From: UBA9653 sp014859835
Lineage (GTDB): Archaea; Thermoplasmatota; Thermoplasmata; UBA10834
Length of the DNA stretch: 64,000 nt
Assembly (NCBI GenBank): GCA_014859835.1
Contig: JACZKW010000104.1
Location: forward strand, 1-64,000
Direction of reading: 5' to 3'
Shown here: one piece after another, positions 18,215 to 26,869 of the stretch
How the letters are laid out: the number at the start of each line of letters is the position of its first letter
Numbering within the stretch: the first letter of the stretch is position 1
Notes under the pieces: generated by a model
The model's input: the letters and a program-made list of their open reading frames with translations, nothing else
Told to the model about the DNA's origin: nothing
The model's database searches: none
Position numbers and translations under genes: made by a program

Positions 18215-20086
18215 ATGCCGACGAGGACACTGAGGACAACACACGTCATCATCAAGGTAAGGGGCCTCAAGAAGTACTTCGAGCTGAAGAAAGGGTTCTT
18301 CTCGTTCGGAAAGGAACCCATCATGATCAAAGCGGTCGATGATGTCAACTTCGACATCCGATCTGGCGAAGTGATTGGACTCGTCGGAGAGAGCGGATGC
18401 GGCAAGACAACGGTTGGCAGGCTGCTTACGCGGCTCGAGGATCCCACCGAAGGCTTTGTGTTCTTCCTGGGCAGAGACATAGCACTCTTGGAAGGGCAGG
18501 ATATCAAGGTATTCAGACGCAATATACAGATGGTCTTCCAGGACCCTTACGAGTCACTCAACCCGAGAAACGCCGTGCTCCAGACAGTCATGGAACCTCT
18601 CGTAAACCACAACATAGGAGATACCCTGGAAGATAGGGTAGAGATGGTCATCCAAGCGCTAGAGGACGCCGGGTTGGCGCCTGCGAAGGAATATCTGGAA
18701 AGGTTCCCCCACGAACTCAGCGGTGGTCAGAGACAACGTGTGTCGATCGCGCGTGCGCTCGTGATCAAGCCCAAGGTCATAGTTGCCGACGAACCCGTTT
18801 CCATGTTAGACGTCTCGATACGGGCAGGTGTGTTGAACCTCATGCTGGACCTGAGGGACAAATACGGCATACCATACCTATTCATCACCCACGACATCGC
18901 AGTCGCTAGATATGTCAGCGACCGGCTGGCGGTCATGTACCTCGGCAGAGTGGTGGAGATCGGGGAAACAGACCGCATAATACTCTCACCGAAACATCCA
19001 TACACGCAAGCTCTTATCTCTGCCGTACCTGTCCCTGACCCTGATGCAAAGCATGGACGGATCAAGATCAAGGGAGAGGTGCCGAGCGCTGCTAATATTC
19101 CGCTCGGGTGTCGGTTCAGACCGAGGTGCCCGCAGGCCTTCGAGGATTGTGGGTGGCAGGGAGAAGATCTGGTCGAATGGCTGGAAGAGAATGGCCTTTT
19201 GGGATCGGACAGTGTACTTACCGCGGAGGTGCGCAAGCTTCACCCCGATGAATTCGTGCTGGGATTCCATCTCAAGGAAGGCAAGGACTCGGAGAAGGTC
19301 CTCAGGTTCATCAGGGAAAGAACTTCTCAGGCCAGCGGCACGAACCCGATGTTCAGGGCGATCGAGAGGATCGACAAAACCTTGACTGACCGGATCATCG
19401 AGATACGATGCAAATCGGCCGAGTTGTCCGCCAGTGACCTCGCAGCCGAACTATTCACGGAACTCGAATCAATCGTACGCCACAAGGAGATCGACCATCC
19501 GATGCATGATATCATCACTGGCATGCGCAGGGAAAACAACAAGTTGACCGTGGATGTCGGTGGTGGGACTGCCGAGAACCTCAACACGATAGAGGCTTTC
19601 CTCAAGGATTTCGTCAAACATTACCGCAAGATGAGCAGACCGGAGTTCAAGGGCGTAAAGACAATCTCACCCAGCTCCTCTGGTAAGACGGTCACGGCCA
19701 CCTGCAATGATTCCAAGGAGCCAGCGTACAAAGTGGCCAAGGATGTCTCCGCCCTGATCACGAATGCCTACGTCAAAGAGGACATGGACGGTCTAGGAGG
19801 ACTCCTGCTTCCAATCAAGGTCAAAGGCAGCCGAATCACTGTAAGGATAATGGGCTCGGATGAGAACTGGAAGAAGCTGGAATCAAGCCTCAAGAGCTTC
19901 CTGCGTGCGAGGAGCGAGAGCGGCGAGCACAGATGCGCGGCAGCCGTGTCAGACATCTCAATCAAGTCGACAAAGGCGAAGCAGAGCGCCATCGTCGTGA
20001 AGTTCAGGACTGTTGCTGAGCCGCCCCAGTTCGATGTTGGCGAACAGCAGGTTGCATGCTATCTGTATAAAGACAGCGCAGTATGA
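18215..20086 (+). CDS. dppF: Peptide ABC transporter ATPase DppF with long insert in the C-terminal Cys motif
   Basis: 623 residues; the usual length is ~320-340. The ATPase core is intact: Walker A GESGCGKTT, signature LSGGQRQR, Walker B VIVADEPVSMLD, then HPYTQALISAVP. Three cysteines of the oligo_HPY motif follow at 299, 305 and 312 (GCRFRPRC, FEDC), but the expected fourth Cys with its VACYLY context is at residue 615, at the C-terminus. About 280 extra residues lie between, of alpha/beta character and with no family I recognise. Start 18215 is placed 8 bases after AGGAGGGGG; ATG 18209 is an alternative overlapping the dppD stop. It is followed by an ATGA overlap with the next gene. Confidence 0.9.
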   Translation: MPTRTLRTTHVIIKVRGLKKYFELKKGFFSFGKEPIMIKAVDDVNFDIRSGEVIGLVGESGCGKTTVGRLLTRLEDPTEGFVFFLGRDIALLEGQDIKVFRRNIQMVFQDPYESLNPRNAVLQTVMEPLVNHNIGDTLEDRVEMVIQALEDAGLAPAKEYLERFPHELSGGQRQRVSIARALVIKPKVIVADEPVSMLDVSIRAGVLNLMLDLRDKYGIPYLFITHDIAVARYVSDRLAVMYLGRVVEIGETDRIILSPKHPYTQALISAVPVPDPDAKHGRIKIKGEVPSAANIPLGCRFRPRCPQAFEDCGWQGEDLVEWLEENGLLGSDSVLTAEVRKLHPDEFVLGFHLKEGKDSEKVLRFIRERTSQASGTNPMFRAIERIDKTLTDRIIEIRCKSAELSASDLAAELFTELESIVRHKEIDHPMHDIITGMRRENNKLTVDVGGGTAENLNTIEAFLKDFVKHYRKMSRPEFKGVKTISPSSSGKTVTATCNDSKEPAYKVAKDVSALITNAYVKEDMDGLGGLLLPIKVKGSRITVRIMGSDENWKKLESSLKSFLRARSESGEHRCAAAVSDISIKSTKAKQSAIVVKFRTVAEPPQFDVGEQQVACYLYKDSAV

Positions 20087-20721
20087 TTCCTTTCAGATCG
20101 GAGGGGAGGAAGGCAGATAACTTGAGCGTGATTGCGGAGCTCAGGAGAAGATGGTTCGTATCGACGCTAAGCATAGCAGCTGCAATCTTCTTCACGGGGG
20201 CGCTGATTGTATCCGCCTATACTTACGTCAATGTCATGGATGCGAATGAGAGCGTCGTCCTCATGAACGCAGTCGAGAGCGCAGAAATGCTCGATAATGG
20301 CTCGCTCTTGGTGACGATCCAGATCCAGCTGGACAATCCGTCGGATCTTGAGCTCAGCATCTCCACGGTCAGCTGGACGGTGGCGATATGGAATTACACC
20401 GACGGTGTGAACATCATCCCAGTCGCGAGTGCCTATAACGGGACAGGGGATGGGCTCACTGTCAAGAAGAAGAGCGTCGAGACATTCACGTATCAAGTCA
20501 TTGTCTCTGACTCGACCAGGCTTGCCAACATAGATGGTTTCATCAACTACTCCATGACCCAGGGCCAGGATTACACATTGGAGACCGTACCATACGTACA
20601 CGACTTCAGGGTCACGGGCTGGATAGCCGATTACCCTCATGACTACCAGACATACCGAGAGACATACCTCAACGACATGGCCAGGATAGATCTGAGTTAC
20701 CGGGATGGTGAGTATCTGTGA
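20083..20721 (+). CDS. Membrane-anchored protein of the peptide-transport operon, function unknown
   Basis: 212 residues. One N-terminal transmembrane helix (about residues 27-49, STLSIAAAIFFTGALIVSAY) is followed by a beta-rich extracytoplasmic domain of ~160 residues that contains the stretch VTIQIQLDNPSDLELSIS, a pattern reminiscent of LEA-14/WHy-like domains; this similarity is weak. The ATG overlaps the dppF stop codon (ATGA), which implies translational coupling with the transporter. The next gene starts within its own stop (GTGA). I do not recognise the family. Confidence 0.7.
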   Translation: MIPFRSEGRKADNLSVIAELRRRWFVSTLSIAAAIFFTGALIVSAYTYVNVMDANESVVLMNAVESAEMLDNGSLLVTIQIQLDNPSDLELSISTVSWTVAIWNYTDGVNIIPVASAYNGTGDGLTVKKKSVETFTYQVIVSDSTRLANIDGFINYSMTQGQDYTLETVPYVHDFRVTGWIADYPHDYQTYRETYLNDMARIDLSYRDGEYL

Positions 20722-21170
20722 AGATCAGGAGGGAGGATTGGATCAGGATGTTCACGGTGGCCCTATTCAGCGCGCCCGCCATCGCGTTCATGACCTTCGA
20801 TTTCGTATTCCCCAACATCTCGTCCCCATCGCTGGGGAAGAACTTGCTGGCGGCGTTTCTTCTTGCAGCGCTATTCGGGATGCCCTCAGGATACCTGACC
20901 AGGAGGACGGACCTCGCAATAGTGACCGTGATACTCTACGTCTTCATCGGCTACATACTATCGATCATCGCATACTCGACCCCGTTCCTGTTCTACGATT
21001 TCAGGATCATCTTCCCAGACCTGTACATCATGTTCTTCCTGAACATGACAGTCATACTCTTGATGCTCTTCGTCTTCGCGGGGTTCATCGGCGTTATTAT
21101 GGGGCAGTTGCTCGCAGAATCTTTCGAGAAGGAAGAGACATCTCAGTCATTCTCCAGGGGACGCATGTGA
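20718..21170 (+). CDS. Four-helix membrane protein of the peptide-transport operon, function unknown
   Basis: 150 residues from GTG 20718, which overlaps the preceding stop as GTGA. Four hydrophobic segments can be seen (FTVALFSAPAIAFMTF, LLAAFLLAALFGMPSGYL, IVTVILYVFIGYILSIIAY, YIMFFLNMTVILLMLFVFAGF), ending in a short charged cytoplasmic tail. No known motif is evident. The overlap makes it the last member of the dpp operon; it may assist assembly or regulation of the transporter, but that is inference from position only. Confidence 0.7.
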   Translation: MKIRREDWIRMFTVALFSAPAIAFMTFDFVFPNISSPSLGKNLLAAFLLAALFGMPSGYLTRRTDLAIVTVILYVFIGYILSIIAYSTPFLFYDFRIIFPDLYIMFFLNMTVILLMLFVFAGFIGVIMGQLLAESFEKEETSQSFSRGRM

Positions 21171-21225
21171 CCAACGGGCCATGTTAATGGGAAAATGATT
21201 TCTATATCCAGGCGCATCGGAGGCG

Positions 21226-22125
21226 ATGATGAAGGGCATCGCTGACCTCCACACGCACACGAAGTACTCCGGTATGTCCAAGATCCTGTTTCTGGAACTG
21301 CCCGATTGCGTCTCCGAGCCAAGGGAAGTCGTCGAAGCAGCGGAGAGGAGAGGGCTCAATGTGCTCTGTGTGACGGATCACAACAGCATCAGAGGAGGCC
21401 TTGAGGCACAGAAATATGCGAAATCTGTCGAAGTCGTCGTCGGAGAGGAGATACTCACGGCAGATGGTGAGCTCCTGGGGTTATTCCTGAGCGAGAATGT
21501 TCCGAAAGGACTCTCGGTCGAGGAGACCATAGACATTGTGCATGGCATGGGTGGCGTGGCCATAGCCCCTCATCCATTCAGTTCGCATTGCAGCGCTCTC
21601 GGAGACAGGATATTGAATCTAAATTTAGATGGTGTCGAAGTATTCAACGCATTCCACAGGGACCGGTACTCTAACGATCTAGCCATGCAGAAGTGCAGGG
21701 GCATCGAGACGGCACTGACCGGCAGCAGCGACGCACACGCACCCATGATGGTTGGGGACTGCTGTACGACTTTTGAGGGCACGACGGCAGAGGACCTGAG
21801 AAAGGCGATCGTGAACAAAAAGACGAACTACGAAGGACGGTACACTAGCCTGAAGGACGTTGTCTGGATGACGACCATTCTTGTGCGGAGGCTCCAGAGC
21901 GCCATCTTCAGGTCGATGATTTACAAGGAGTGCGCGGACGACGCGGAGTACATCGCAGAGGTCTGGAAGATGAGAAAGATCACCAAACTCATCTCTCTGG
22001 CAGGATCCGTGGCGTTCCTGATCCCACCCACGAGCTTCGTCGCGAGCGTGATAGGTGATAGGCTGCACACTTCGCACTCCAGATTGAACTGGCTACAGCA
22101 CAACGGCGACAATCTATCTCGTTGA
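21226..22125 (+). CDS. PHP-domain metal-dependent phosphoesterase
   Basis: 299 residues. The PHP motifs are clear: DLHTHTKYSG (I), VTDHNS (II), VVGEEI, APHPFSSH (III) and SSDAHAPMMVG (IV), supplying His/Asp metal ligands. The family includes phosphoesterases acting on nucleotides or histidinol phosphate; the substrate here is unknown. Residues after ~200 are rich in Arg/Lys and end with a hydrophobic segment (LISLAGSVAFLIPPTSFVASVI), which may attach the protein to the membrane. ATG 21226 or 21229 follows CGGAGGCG. It lies 55 bases after the transport operon. Confidence 0.82.
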   Translation: MMKGIADLHTHTKYSGMSKILFLELPDCVSEPREVVEAAERRGLNVLCVTDHNSIRGGLEAQKYAKSVEVVVGEEILTADGELLGLFLSENVPKGLSVEETIDIVHGMGGVAIAPHPFSSHCSALGDRILNLNLDGVEVFNAFHRDRYSNDLAMQKCRGIETALTGSSDAHAPMMVGDCCTTFEGTTAEDLRKAIVNKKTNYEGRYTSLKDVVWMTTILVRRLQSAIFRSMIYKECADDAEYIAEVWKMRKITKLISLAGSVAFLIPPTSFVASVIGDRLHTSHSRLNWLQHNGDNLSR

Positions 22126-22156
22126 GATGAGATGGCCGAGATCATCATCCGAATCC

Positions 22157-22178
22157 ATCGCCTATCTTGTTAGGCGAT
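22157..22178 (+). terminator. Hairpin between the PHP and ferredoxin genes
   Basis: A perfect 8-base inverted repeat ATCGCCTA / TAGGCGAT with a 6-base loop lies 31 bases after the PHP stop and is followed by the AT-rich GATTATTATCG. It may end transcription of the PHP gene; the AT-rich part may also serve as box A for the ferredoxin gene. Confidence 0.5.
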
Positions 22179-22238
22179 GATTATTATCGTTTCAGACCGC
22201 ATGGATGTCGTACATGAGTCGAAATCAGAGGTGAATGG

Positions 22239-22985
22239 ATGCCTGTCAGGAAGATCATCGAGATAGACGAGGACAAATGTGATGGCTGCGGCCAGTGCGT
22301 GCTCGCGTGCGCGGAAGGAGCTCTCAAGATAGTGGATGGGAAGGCAAAGGTCATCAGCGAGGCCTTCTGTGATGGACTCGGAGCATGCATGGGTGATTGC
22401 CCGAGAGATGCGCTCAGGATCGTGGAGAGGGAATCATCTGCCTTCGATGAGGAAGCGGTGAAGGACCACCTCAAGAGCCAGGGACACACGGGCATAGAGA
22501 ATGTTGCTCATGATCATTCATCTGAGGCGCCCTGCGGATGCCCATCCTCGGAGCCCATGGTTGTAAGGAAGATCACCCAACTTGGATCCATGGGAGATGA
22601 GAGTGATAGATCGCACACACCGTCGGAATTGACCAACTGGCCGGTGCAGTGGAAGCTGATCCAGCCAGGATCGGCATTCTACAAGAATGCTGACATCCTG
22701 GTCGCGGCAGACTGCGTCCCATTCGCGTTCGGGGGATTCCACAAGAGATTCCTCAAGGGGAAGCCGATGGTCATAGGGTGTCCCAAGCTCGATGACCAGG
22801 AAGCGTATTTGGCAAAGCTAACCGCACTCTTCCAGGAGGCTGCCCCTAAGAGCGTTCATGTTGTCATAATGGAGGTTCCATGCTGCAATAGCCTGATGCG
22901 CATGGTCACCGAAGCCATGAAGAGGGCGGGCAGGACCGCCCCGATCAAGGTCACGGTGGTCGGTATAGACGGGCGGGTCATCTAG
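22239..22985 (+). CDS. Two-cluster ferredoxin with C-terminal Cys-containing domain
   Basis: 248 residues. Residues 1-70 are a bacterial-type 2[4Fe-4S] ferredoxin: CDGCGQCVLAC followed by AEGAL, then CDGLGACMGDC followed by PRDAL. A linker with CGC leads to a ~130-residue domain with conserved-looking cysteines in ADCVPFAFGGFH, IGCPKLDD and VPCCNSLM. Proteins of this arrangement are known in anaerobes as ferredoxin-like redox proteins without a settled role. The ribosome site AGAGGTGA precedes ATG 22239. It could pass electrons from oxidoreductases such as IorAB; this is inference. Confidence 0.8.
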   Translation: MPVRKIIEIDEDKCDGCGQCVLACAEGALKIVDGKAKVISEAFCDGLGACMGDCPRDALRIVERESSAFDEEAVKDHLKSQGHTGIENVAHDHSSEAPCGCPSSEPMVVRKITQLGSMGDESDRSHTPSELTNWPVQWKLIQPGSAFYKNADILVAADCVPFAFGGFHKRFLKGKPMVIGCPKLDDQEAYLAKLTALFQEAAPKSVHVVIMEVPCCNSLMRMVTEAMKRAGRTAPIKVTVVGIDGRVI

Positions 22986-23043
22986 GATTCGGGGTAGTGC
23001 GGGCGTATAGGATAAAAGACAGGGGACACATTGGGGTAGCTCA

Positions 23044-23604
23044 ATGCCGCTCGAGATCACCTGGACCAGGACCGCGATGAAGATACCTTCGCCTGTGAGG
23101 AAGACCCTGGAGGCGCGTCTGGGAAGATTGCATAGATACTTCCCAGAGATCAGACCGAAGATGAAGATCGGCATCACGAAGGCATATGAGGGTTCCGTCT
23201 TCCAAGCTGAGGACGGTTTTGTCAAGTTGATGCTGGAGGTTCGCAGGACACGAGACGGAAGATGGAAGCTTCCGACCTATTGGACCATGGCTCATGAGTT
23301 GATGCACTTGGCCCAGTTCAATACTAAAGGATTGCCTGGAGGCGAAAGGGCATGCGATGTATACGCAATGACCAGACTACCACCACGGTTCATCGATGAA
23401 TCTCCTAGCTATCTGACCGTCCCAAAGGGATTGAGAGGGAATTGGGAGGCCGAGCATGCGAGAACCGCCCATGAGGTCGCCGTCCAGGCCATACAACAAC
23501 GGTCGGAAGGGCTACGGAGATATGCGAACTGGTGGGAGACAGAGTTCGAACGAAGGGTCCTTCAATCCAATGGAAAGGGAAGATCGAAGCGCATGCAGAA
23601 ATGA
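23044..23604 (+). CDS. Putative zinc metalloprotease-like protein (HELMH)
   Basis: 186 residues. The key feature is HELMH at residues 84-88 (TMAHELMHLAQF), the HExxH zincin motif; a downstream Glu or His that could be the third ligand is seen in ERACDVYAM and in WEAEHARTAHE. The N-terminal half is basic. No signal peptide is present, so it is probably cytoplasmic. It does not clearly match SprT or a named peptidase family, and the assignment rests mainly on the motif. The start ATG 23044 follows a weak site (GGGGTAGCTC). Confidence 0.65.
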   Translation: MPLEITWTRTAMKIPSPVRKTLEARLGRLHRYFPEIRPKMKIGITKAYEGSVFQAEDGFVKLMLEVRRTRDGRWKLPTYWTMAHELMHLAQFNTKGLPGGERACDVYAMTRLPPRFIDESPSYLTVPKGLRGNWEAEHARTAHEVAVQAIQQRSEGLRRYANWWETEFERRVLQSNGKGRSKRMQK

Positions 23605-23676
23605 TTCATATCATGAAAACGCTTACTGCACCCAGAGGATTCGGCTCGGGAGAGTGGTGAGATCAACAAGGGCCTT

Positions 23677-24585
23677 GTGCTCTCTGGACAGATCGTCGCG
23701 GCAATTATGCTATGGATAGCCAATTACTACTATCCCGACCAGTACATCGAAAAGGGATTCTTCACATTCCTGGCGCTCGCGATAATATATTTCGTCTTCA
23801 AGCTGGCCCTTGAGCACTTCCTGGCCCGGAGCATCAAGGACGGAAAGACCAAGTATTCTGTTAGAAAGGCGGTATCTATCATCTATGTTCTGGTCTTCTT
23901 TGCCATATTGACCCAGATCTGGGCAACGAGCACGGATGCCCTATTCGTATCATATGGAATAATGGGTGCAGGGATCGCAATCGCATTGCAGGACCTCTTC
24001 AAGAACTTCGTGGGAGGATTGACGATCTTCCTTACCAGCATATACAGGGTCGGCGACCGTGTTGAAATCGATTCGAGATTCGGGGACGTAATCGATATCG
24101 GTATGATGTACACGACGCTTCTTGAGATAAGAGAGTGGGTAGATGGGGACCAGGCAACCGGACGACTATCGATGATGCCGAACGGTGTAGTTCTATCCAA
24201 GAGCGTCATCAACTACACGAAGGATCATAGCTTCATATGGGACGAGATCACATTGCCGCTGACCTATGAATCCGATTGGAGGGAGGCCGCGAAGGTCTTC
24301 GAGAACATCGCGCGAAAGGAGACGGAGCGTTATGTGGCAGATGCGGAGACGCAGATGGCGGCAATCATGCAGAAGTACTATTTCTCGGCTCGCGCGGTCG
24401 AGCCTGCCGTCTTTGTCACCGTCACGGACAATTGGATCGCTCTTAGTATCAGGTACATCACCGACGCCAGGCACAGACGGGAAATCAAGAGCGAATTACA
24501 TCAGCTGATCAAGGCGCACATCGAGGCTTCTGAGGGGAAGATAGTCATAGCCTCCGAGTCAATGACAGTGGCGATGCCCCACTAA
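23677..24585 (+). CDS. MscS-family mechanosensitive channel
   Basis: 302 residues. Three N-terminal hydrophobic segments lead into the pore-helix signature GIMGAGIAIALQDLFKNFVGGLTIFLTSIYRVGDRVEI, split across the beta domain entrance, as in MscS channels. The C-terminal part (SMMPNGVVLSKSVINYTKDHS and on) matches the MscS beta and alpha/beta domains. The channel would release solutes on osmotic downshock. The start is uncertain: GTG 23677 lies ~15 bases after GGTGAG, and no better in-frame ATG is seen. Confidence 0.85.
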   Translation: MLSGQIVAAIMLWIANYYYPDQYIEKGFFTFLALAIIYFVFKLALEHFLARSIKDGKTKYSVRKAVSIIYVLVFFAILTQIWATSTDALFVSYGIMGAGIAIALQDLFKNFVGGLTIFLTSIYRVGDRVEIDSRFGDVIDIGMMYTTLLEIREWVDGDQATGRLSMMPNGVVLSKSVINYTKDHSFIWDEITLPLTYESDWREAAKVFENIARKETERYVADAETQMAAIMQKYYFSARAVEPAVFVTVTDNWIALSIRYITDARHRREIKSELHQLIKAHIEASEGKIVIASESMTVAMPH

Positions 24586-24706
24586 TAGCACGAAGAGAGA
24601 CCTGATGATTGAGCGGGTCATCGCATCTGAATAACTTTCCCACATGAGTCAGAATGAAAATATATGGAATAGAAAGGGTTTGATGTACGCGTCGCGGAGT
24701 CGTTTC

Positions 24707-25174
24707 TCACTCGAACTCTCTCTTCGACACCGCAATCAGGATTATCCCAATCAGTGCAAAGATTCCGAACCCGAGCAACGCGAAGATTCCGCCAAGTATT
24801 GCTAGTCCAAAGTGTCTCCGCATGATTCCGAATATTCCACCAAGTACACCTATCAGACCCATGACCAGCAATATGATGCCACAAGTCGCCATGGCGTCCT
24901 CGAGCACCTCCACTTCTTCGACATCGACGAGCATGATGCTGTCAAGAGCACCAATGCTCCCCACGAGAGCAAGGCCCATGAGGACAACGAGGAGAGCACC
25001 AATCAGTATGAGCACACCGCCCACGACGGGCAACATGGTCTTCTTGACAGGAGCCACCCCGGCAACTGGCACTCGATAATCATGGCCACAATGCTGGCAT
25101 ACGTTCGCATCATTCGATATTTCCTTTCCACACGACACGCAATGTCTAGCGCTTGGTTGCGCTGAGGTCCCCAT
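24707..25174 (-). CDS. Zinc-ribbon membrane protein
   Basis: 155 residues. An N-terminal zinc ribbon, CVSCGKEISNDANVCQHCG, is followed by a hydrophobic domain with about three or four transmembrane segments (LPVVGGVLILIGALLVVLMGL, CGIILLVMGLIGVLGGIFGIM, GLAILGGIFALLGFGIFALIG). ATG 25174 is preceded by GAGGTG; the GTG in that sequence (25183) is less likely to be the start. This ribbon-plus-TM layout is common in archaea and its role is unknown. Confidence 0.72.
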   Translation of the reverse strand: MGTSAQPSARHCVSCGKEISNDANVCQHCGHDYRVPVAGVAPVKKTMLPVVGGVLILIGALLVVLMGLALVGSIGALDSIMLVDVEEVEVLEDAMATCGIILLVMGLIGVLGGIFGIMRRHFGLAILGGIFALLGFGIFALIGIILIAVSKREFE

Positions 25175-25183
25175 CCTTAACAC

Positions 25184-25639
25184 CTCTTTGCCGATACAGC
25201 GGGCATCACCATGGGTGAAGACCAGCTTCCGGCAGTACTGTAATCGAATTGGCTTAGATAAAGAACCTTCGATAGAAATGGCGATCTGATGAATCGAGCG
25301 CTATTCGTCCCTATTCGTGTTGGCTTCGCCCTCTTCGCGGAGGTCGCCTATCACCCCGACCGATTCACTCAACCATCTGGTGGGTCTACTCCTGAAGGGT
25401 GACGAGCTAATGATCGCGCGCAACCCTCGGGAAACCTTCCTAACCATCACGATATTCTCACCAGTCGTCCGGAGATTGGCGATCTTGTCATTGGTGGCTC
25501 GATCGTGATCGGAGATATGCAAGCGATTGGCTGACGACTTGATTATGTCATTACGGACGTTCAGGAAAGACGCATGGCCAACATCGTCTCTCGCTCGAGC
25601 TACATGGCGGGCTGAATGCCGCAGGATTTGACGAATGGA
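25184..25639. other. Gene-poor stretch of ~455 bases
   Basis: No convincing gene is seen. A 73-codon minus-strand frame (25522-25301, TTG start, AT-rich CATAATC 24 bases upstream) and a 63-codon plus-strand frame over the same bases are both possible, but neither resembles a family I know. Start context is weak for both. The stretch lies between the zinc-ribbon membrane protein and tRNA-Arg, both transcribed leftwards. Confidence 0.4.
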
Positions 25640-25717
25640 TGGCGGGCGCGAAGGGATTCGAACCCTTGACCACTTGCTTAGGAGGCAAGTGCCATATCCG
25701 GACTAGGCCACGCGCCC
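25640..25717 (-). tRNA. tRNA-Arg (anticodon CCU)
   Basis: The minus strand folds as a cloverleaf: acceptor GGGCGCG pairs with CGCGCCC, discriminator G, and CCA is encoded (25640-25642). The anticodon stem CTTGC/GCAAG encloses the loop CTCCTAA, giving anticodon CCT (CCU), which reads AGG. The T loop GGTTCGAATCC is standard. It lies 60 bases after the FKBP gene on the same strand, and AT-rich sequence in that gap could be its own promoter. Confidence 0.95.
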
Positions 25718-25776
25718 GTGATGGGATATTGAAAATAACAGGTTTGCGAAATAGAAAAGGTTTGTTCCAGGAAGGG

Positions 25777-26664
25777 TTACTCCTTCCGGTCCGCCTCGGT
25801 CAATTCCTCTGGAGCTTTCTCCTCACCCGTGGCATCATCCTTTGGAGCATCTTTCTTCTCTTCGGCCTTTGGCTCCTCCTTAGGAGCTTCCTTCTTCTCC
25901 TCGGCCTTCGGCTCCTCCTTCTTCTCGGGCTTGGTGTACTCTTCTATGAAAGCGACCGTTCCGGCATCCAGGGCGTCCCTGAGATCTGTCACGACCCTGT
26001 ACTTGCTCAGAATCCACTTCTGGTCGTACTTGCAGGCATCTGGCAATTTGAGCTTGTAATCCTTGCCATGGTGCTCGATGTCGAATCCTTCGGATGTGCC
26101 GTATGACATCTTGAGCACCAGTTCGACGACTTCCTTCGGCTTCGTGGGTTTCTCAGTGATCTTGTACTTGTATCTGAGTGTCCTTCCAGCAAGTCTGTTG
26201 TTGAAGTCCACCCTGACTCTTCCAGCAGTCACTGCGGTTATGGTGCCTGTCCGATTCCGAACGGTCACCTCGAGCCCTACCTGCGGCTCGATCTCTTGCT
26301 TCAGGAATTCACGGACCGGGTGAAGCTCCACGAGCTTCGCGTCCCTCGGGCCAGCAGCGTTCTCAGGAGGTATCGTGATTTCGTATTCTTTGCCTATGTC
26401 GGCCGTCAACATGTGCTCGTCGAGACCGGGGAACAATCTGCTCTTGCCGACCATGAGCGGTTGAGCGCCGTAGATCATCTTCTCGTTGTATATCTTGTTC
26501 TCCCTGGCAACAGTCTCACTGGTTGTGTCGAACAACTCACCTGTGTCATGTATCCAGGCGTCGAACTCTGCGAGTACGATATCTCCAGGGCGGATCTTGG
26601 AGTCGGAATCATGCTTCTTGTCGTCCTTAACGTGGTGCTTCTCTGCACCGTCCTTCTCAGTCAT
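25777..26664 (-). CDS. FKBP-type peptidyl-prolyl isomerase, archaeal long form
   Basis: 295 residues; ATG 26664 follows GCGGTGAG. After a charged N-terminus, residues ~25-170 match the SlyD-like FKBP with inserted flap (IRPGDIVLAEFDAWIHDTGELFDTT; LFPGLDEHMLTADIGKEYEITIPPENAAGPRD; VDFNNRLAGRTLRYKYKI). A further ~75-residue domain follows (KMSYGTSEGF..YKVVTDLRDAL-like). The last ~60 residues are a Lys/Glu/Ala tail built from a repeated PKAEEKK(E/D)APK unit. It catalyses prolyl isomerisation and may chaperone new proteins. The tail is low complexity and probably disordered. Confidence 0.87.
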   Translation of the reverse strand: MTEKDGAEKHHVKDDKKHDSDSKIRPGDIVLAEFDAWIHDTGELFDTTSETVARENKIYNEKMIYGAQPLMVGKSRLFPGLDEHMLTADIGKEYEITIPPENAAGPRDAKLVELHPVREFLKQEIEPQVGLEVTVRNRTGTITAVTAGRVRVDFNNRLAGRTLRYKYKITEKPTKPKEVVELVLKMSYGTSEGFDIEHHGKDYKLKLPDACKYDQKWILSKYRVVTDLRDALDAGTVAFIEEYTKPEKKEEPKAEEKKEAPKEEPKAEEKKDAPKDDATGEEKAPEELTEADRKE

Positions 26665-26869
26665 GGGATTCTCACCGCTCTATGCGCATCTCTTGCGGAT
26701 ACTTAGCCATGATTTAAAGGTTATGCATATTTCGGGCAATACAACTCCGGCCCTGGCAAGTGAATCAGGGTCGTTTGCGATAATGGCCGATCACGTAAGA
26801 AAGCCCGTTATTTCTGAGCCGTCAAAAGCTATATGTGCTTCGCATCAATACTCAGCAACCCTCACACAC

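Noticed and set aside
20705..21187. Alternative plus-strand frame over the four-helix membrane protein
   Set aside because: Rich in Arg, His and Asp with no domain pattern; the 20718 frame has hydrophobic helices and a coupled start.
25301..25522. Small minus-strand gene of 73 codons
   Set aside because: TTG start with a possible TATA 24 bases upstream, but no recognisable domain and a competing plus-strand frame; left as part of the gene-poor stretch.
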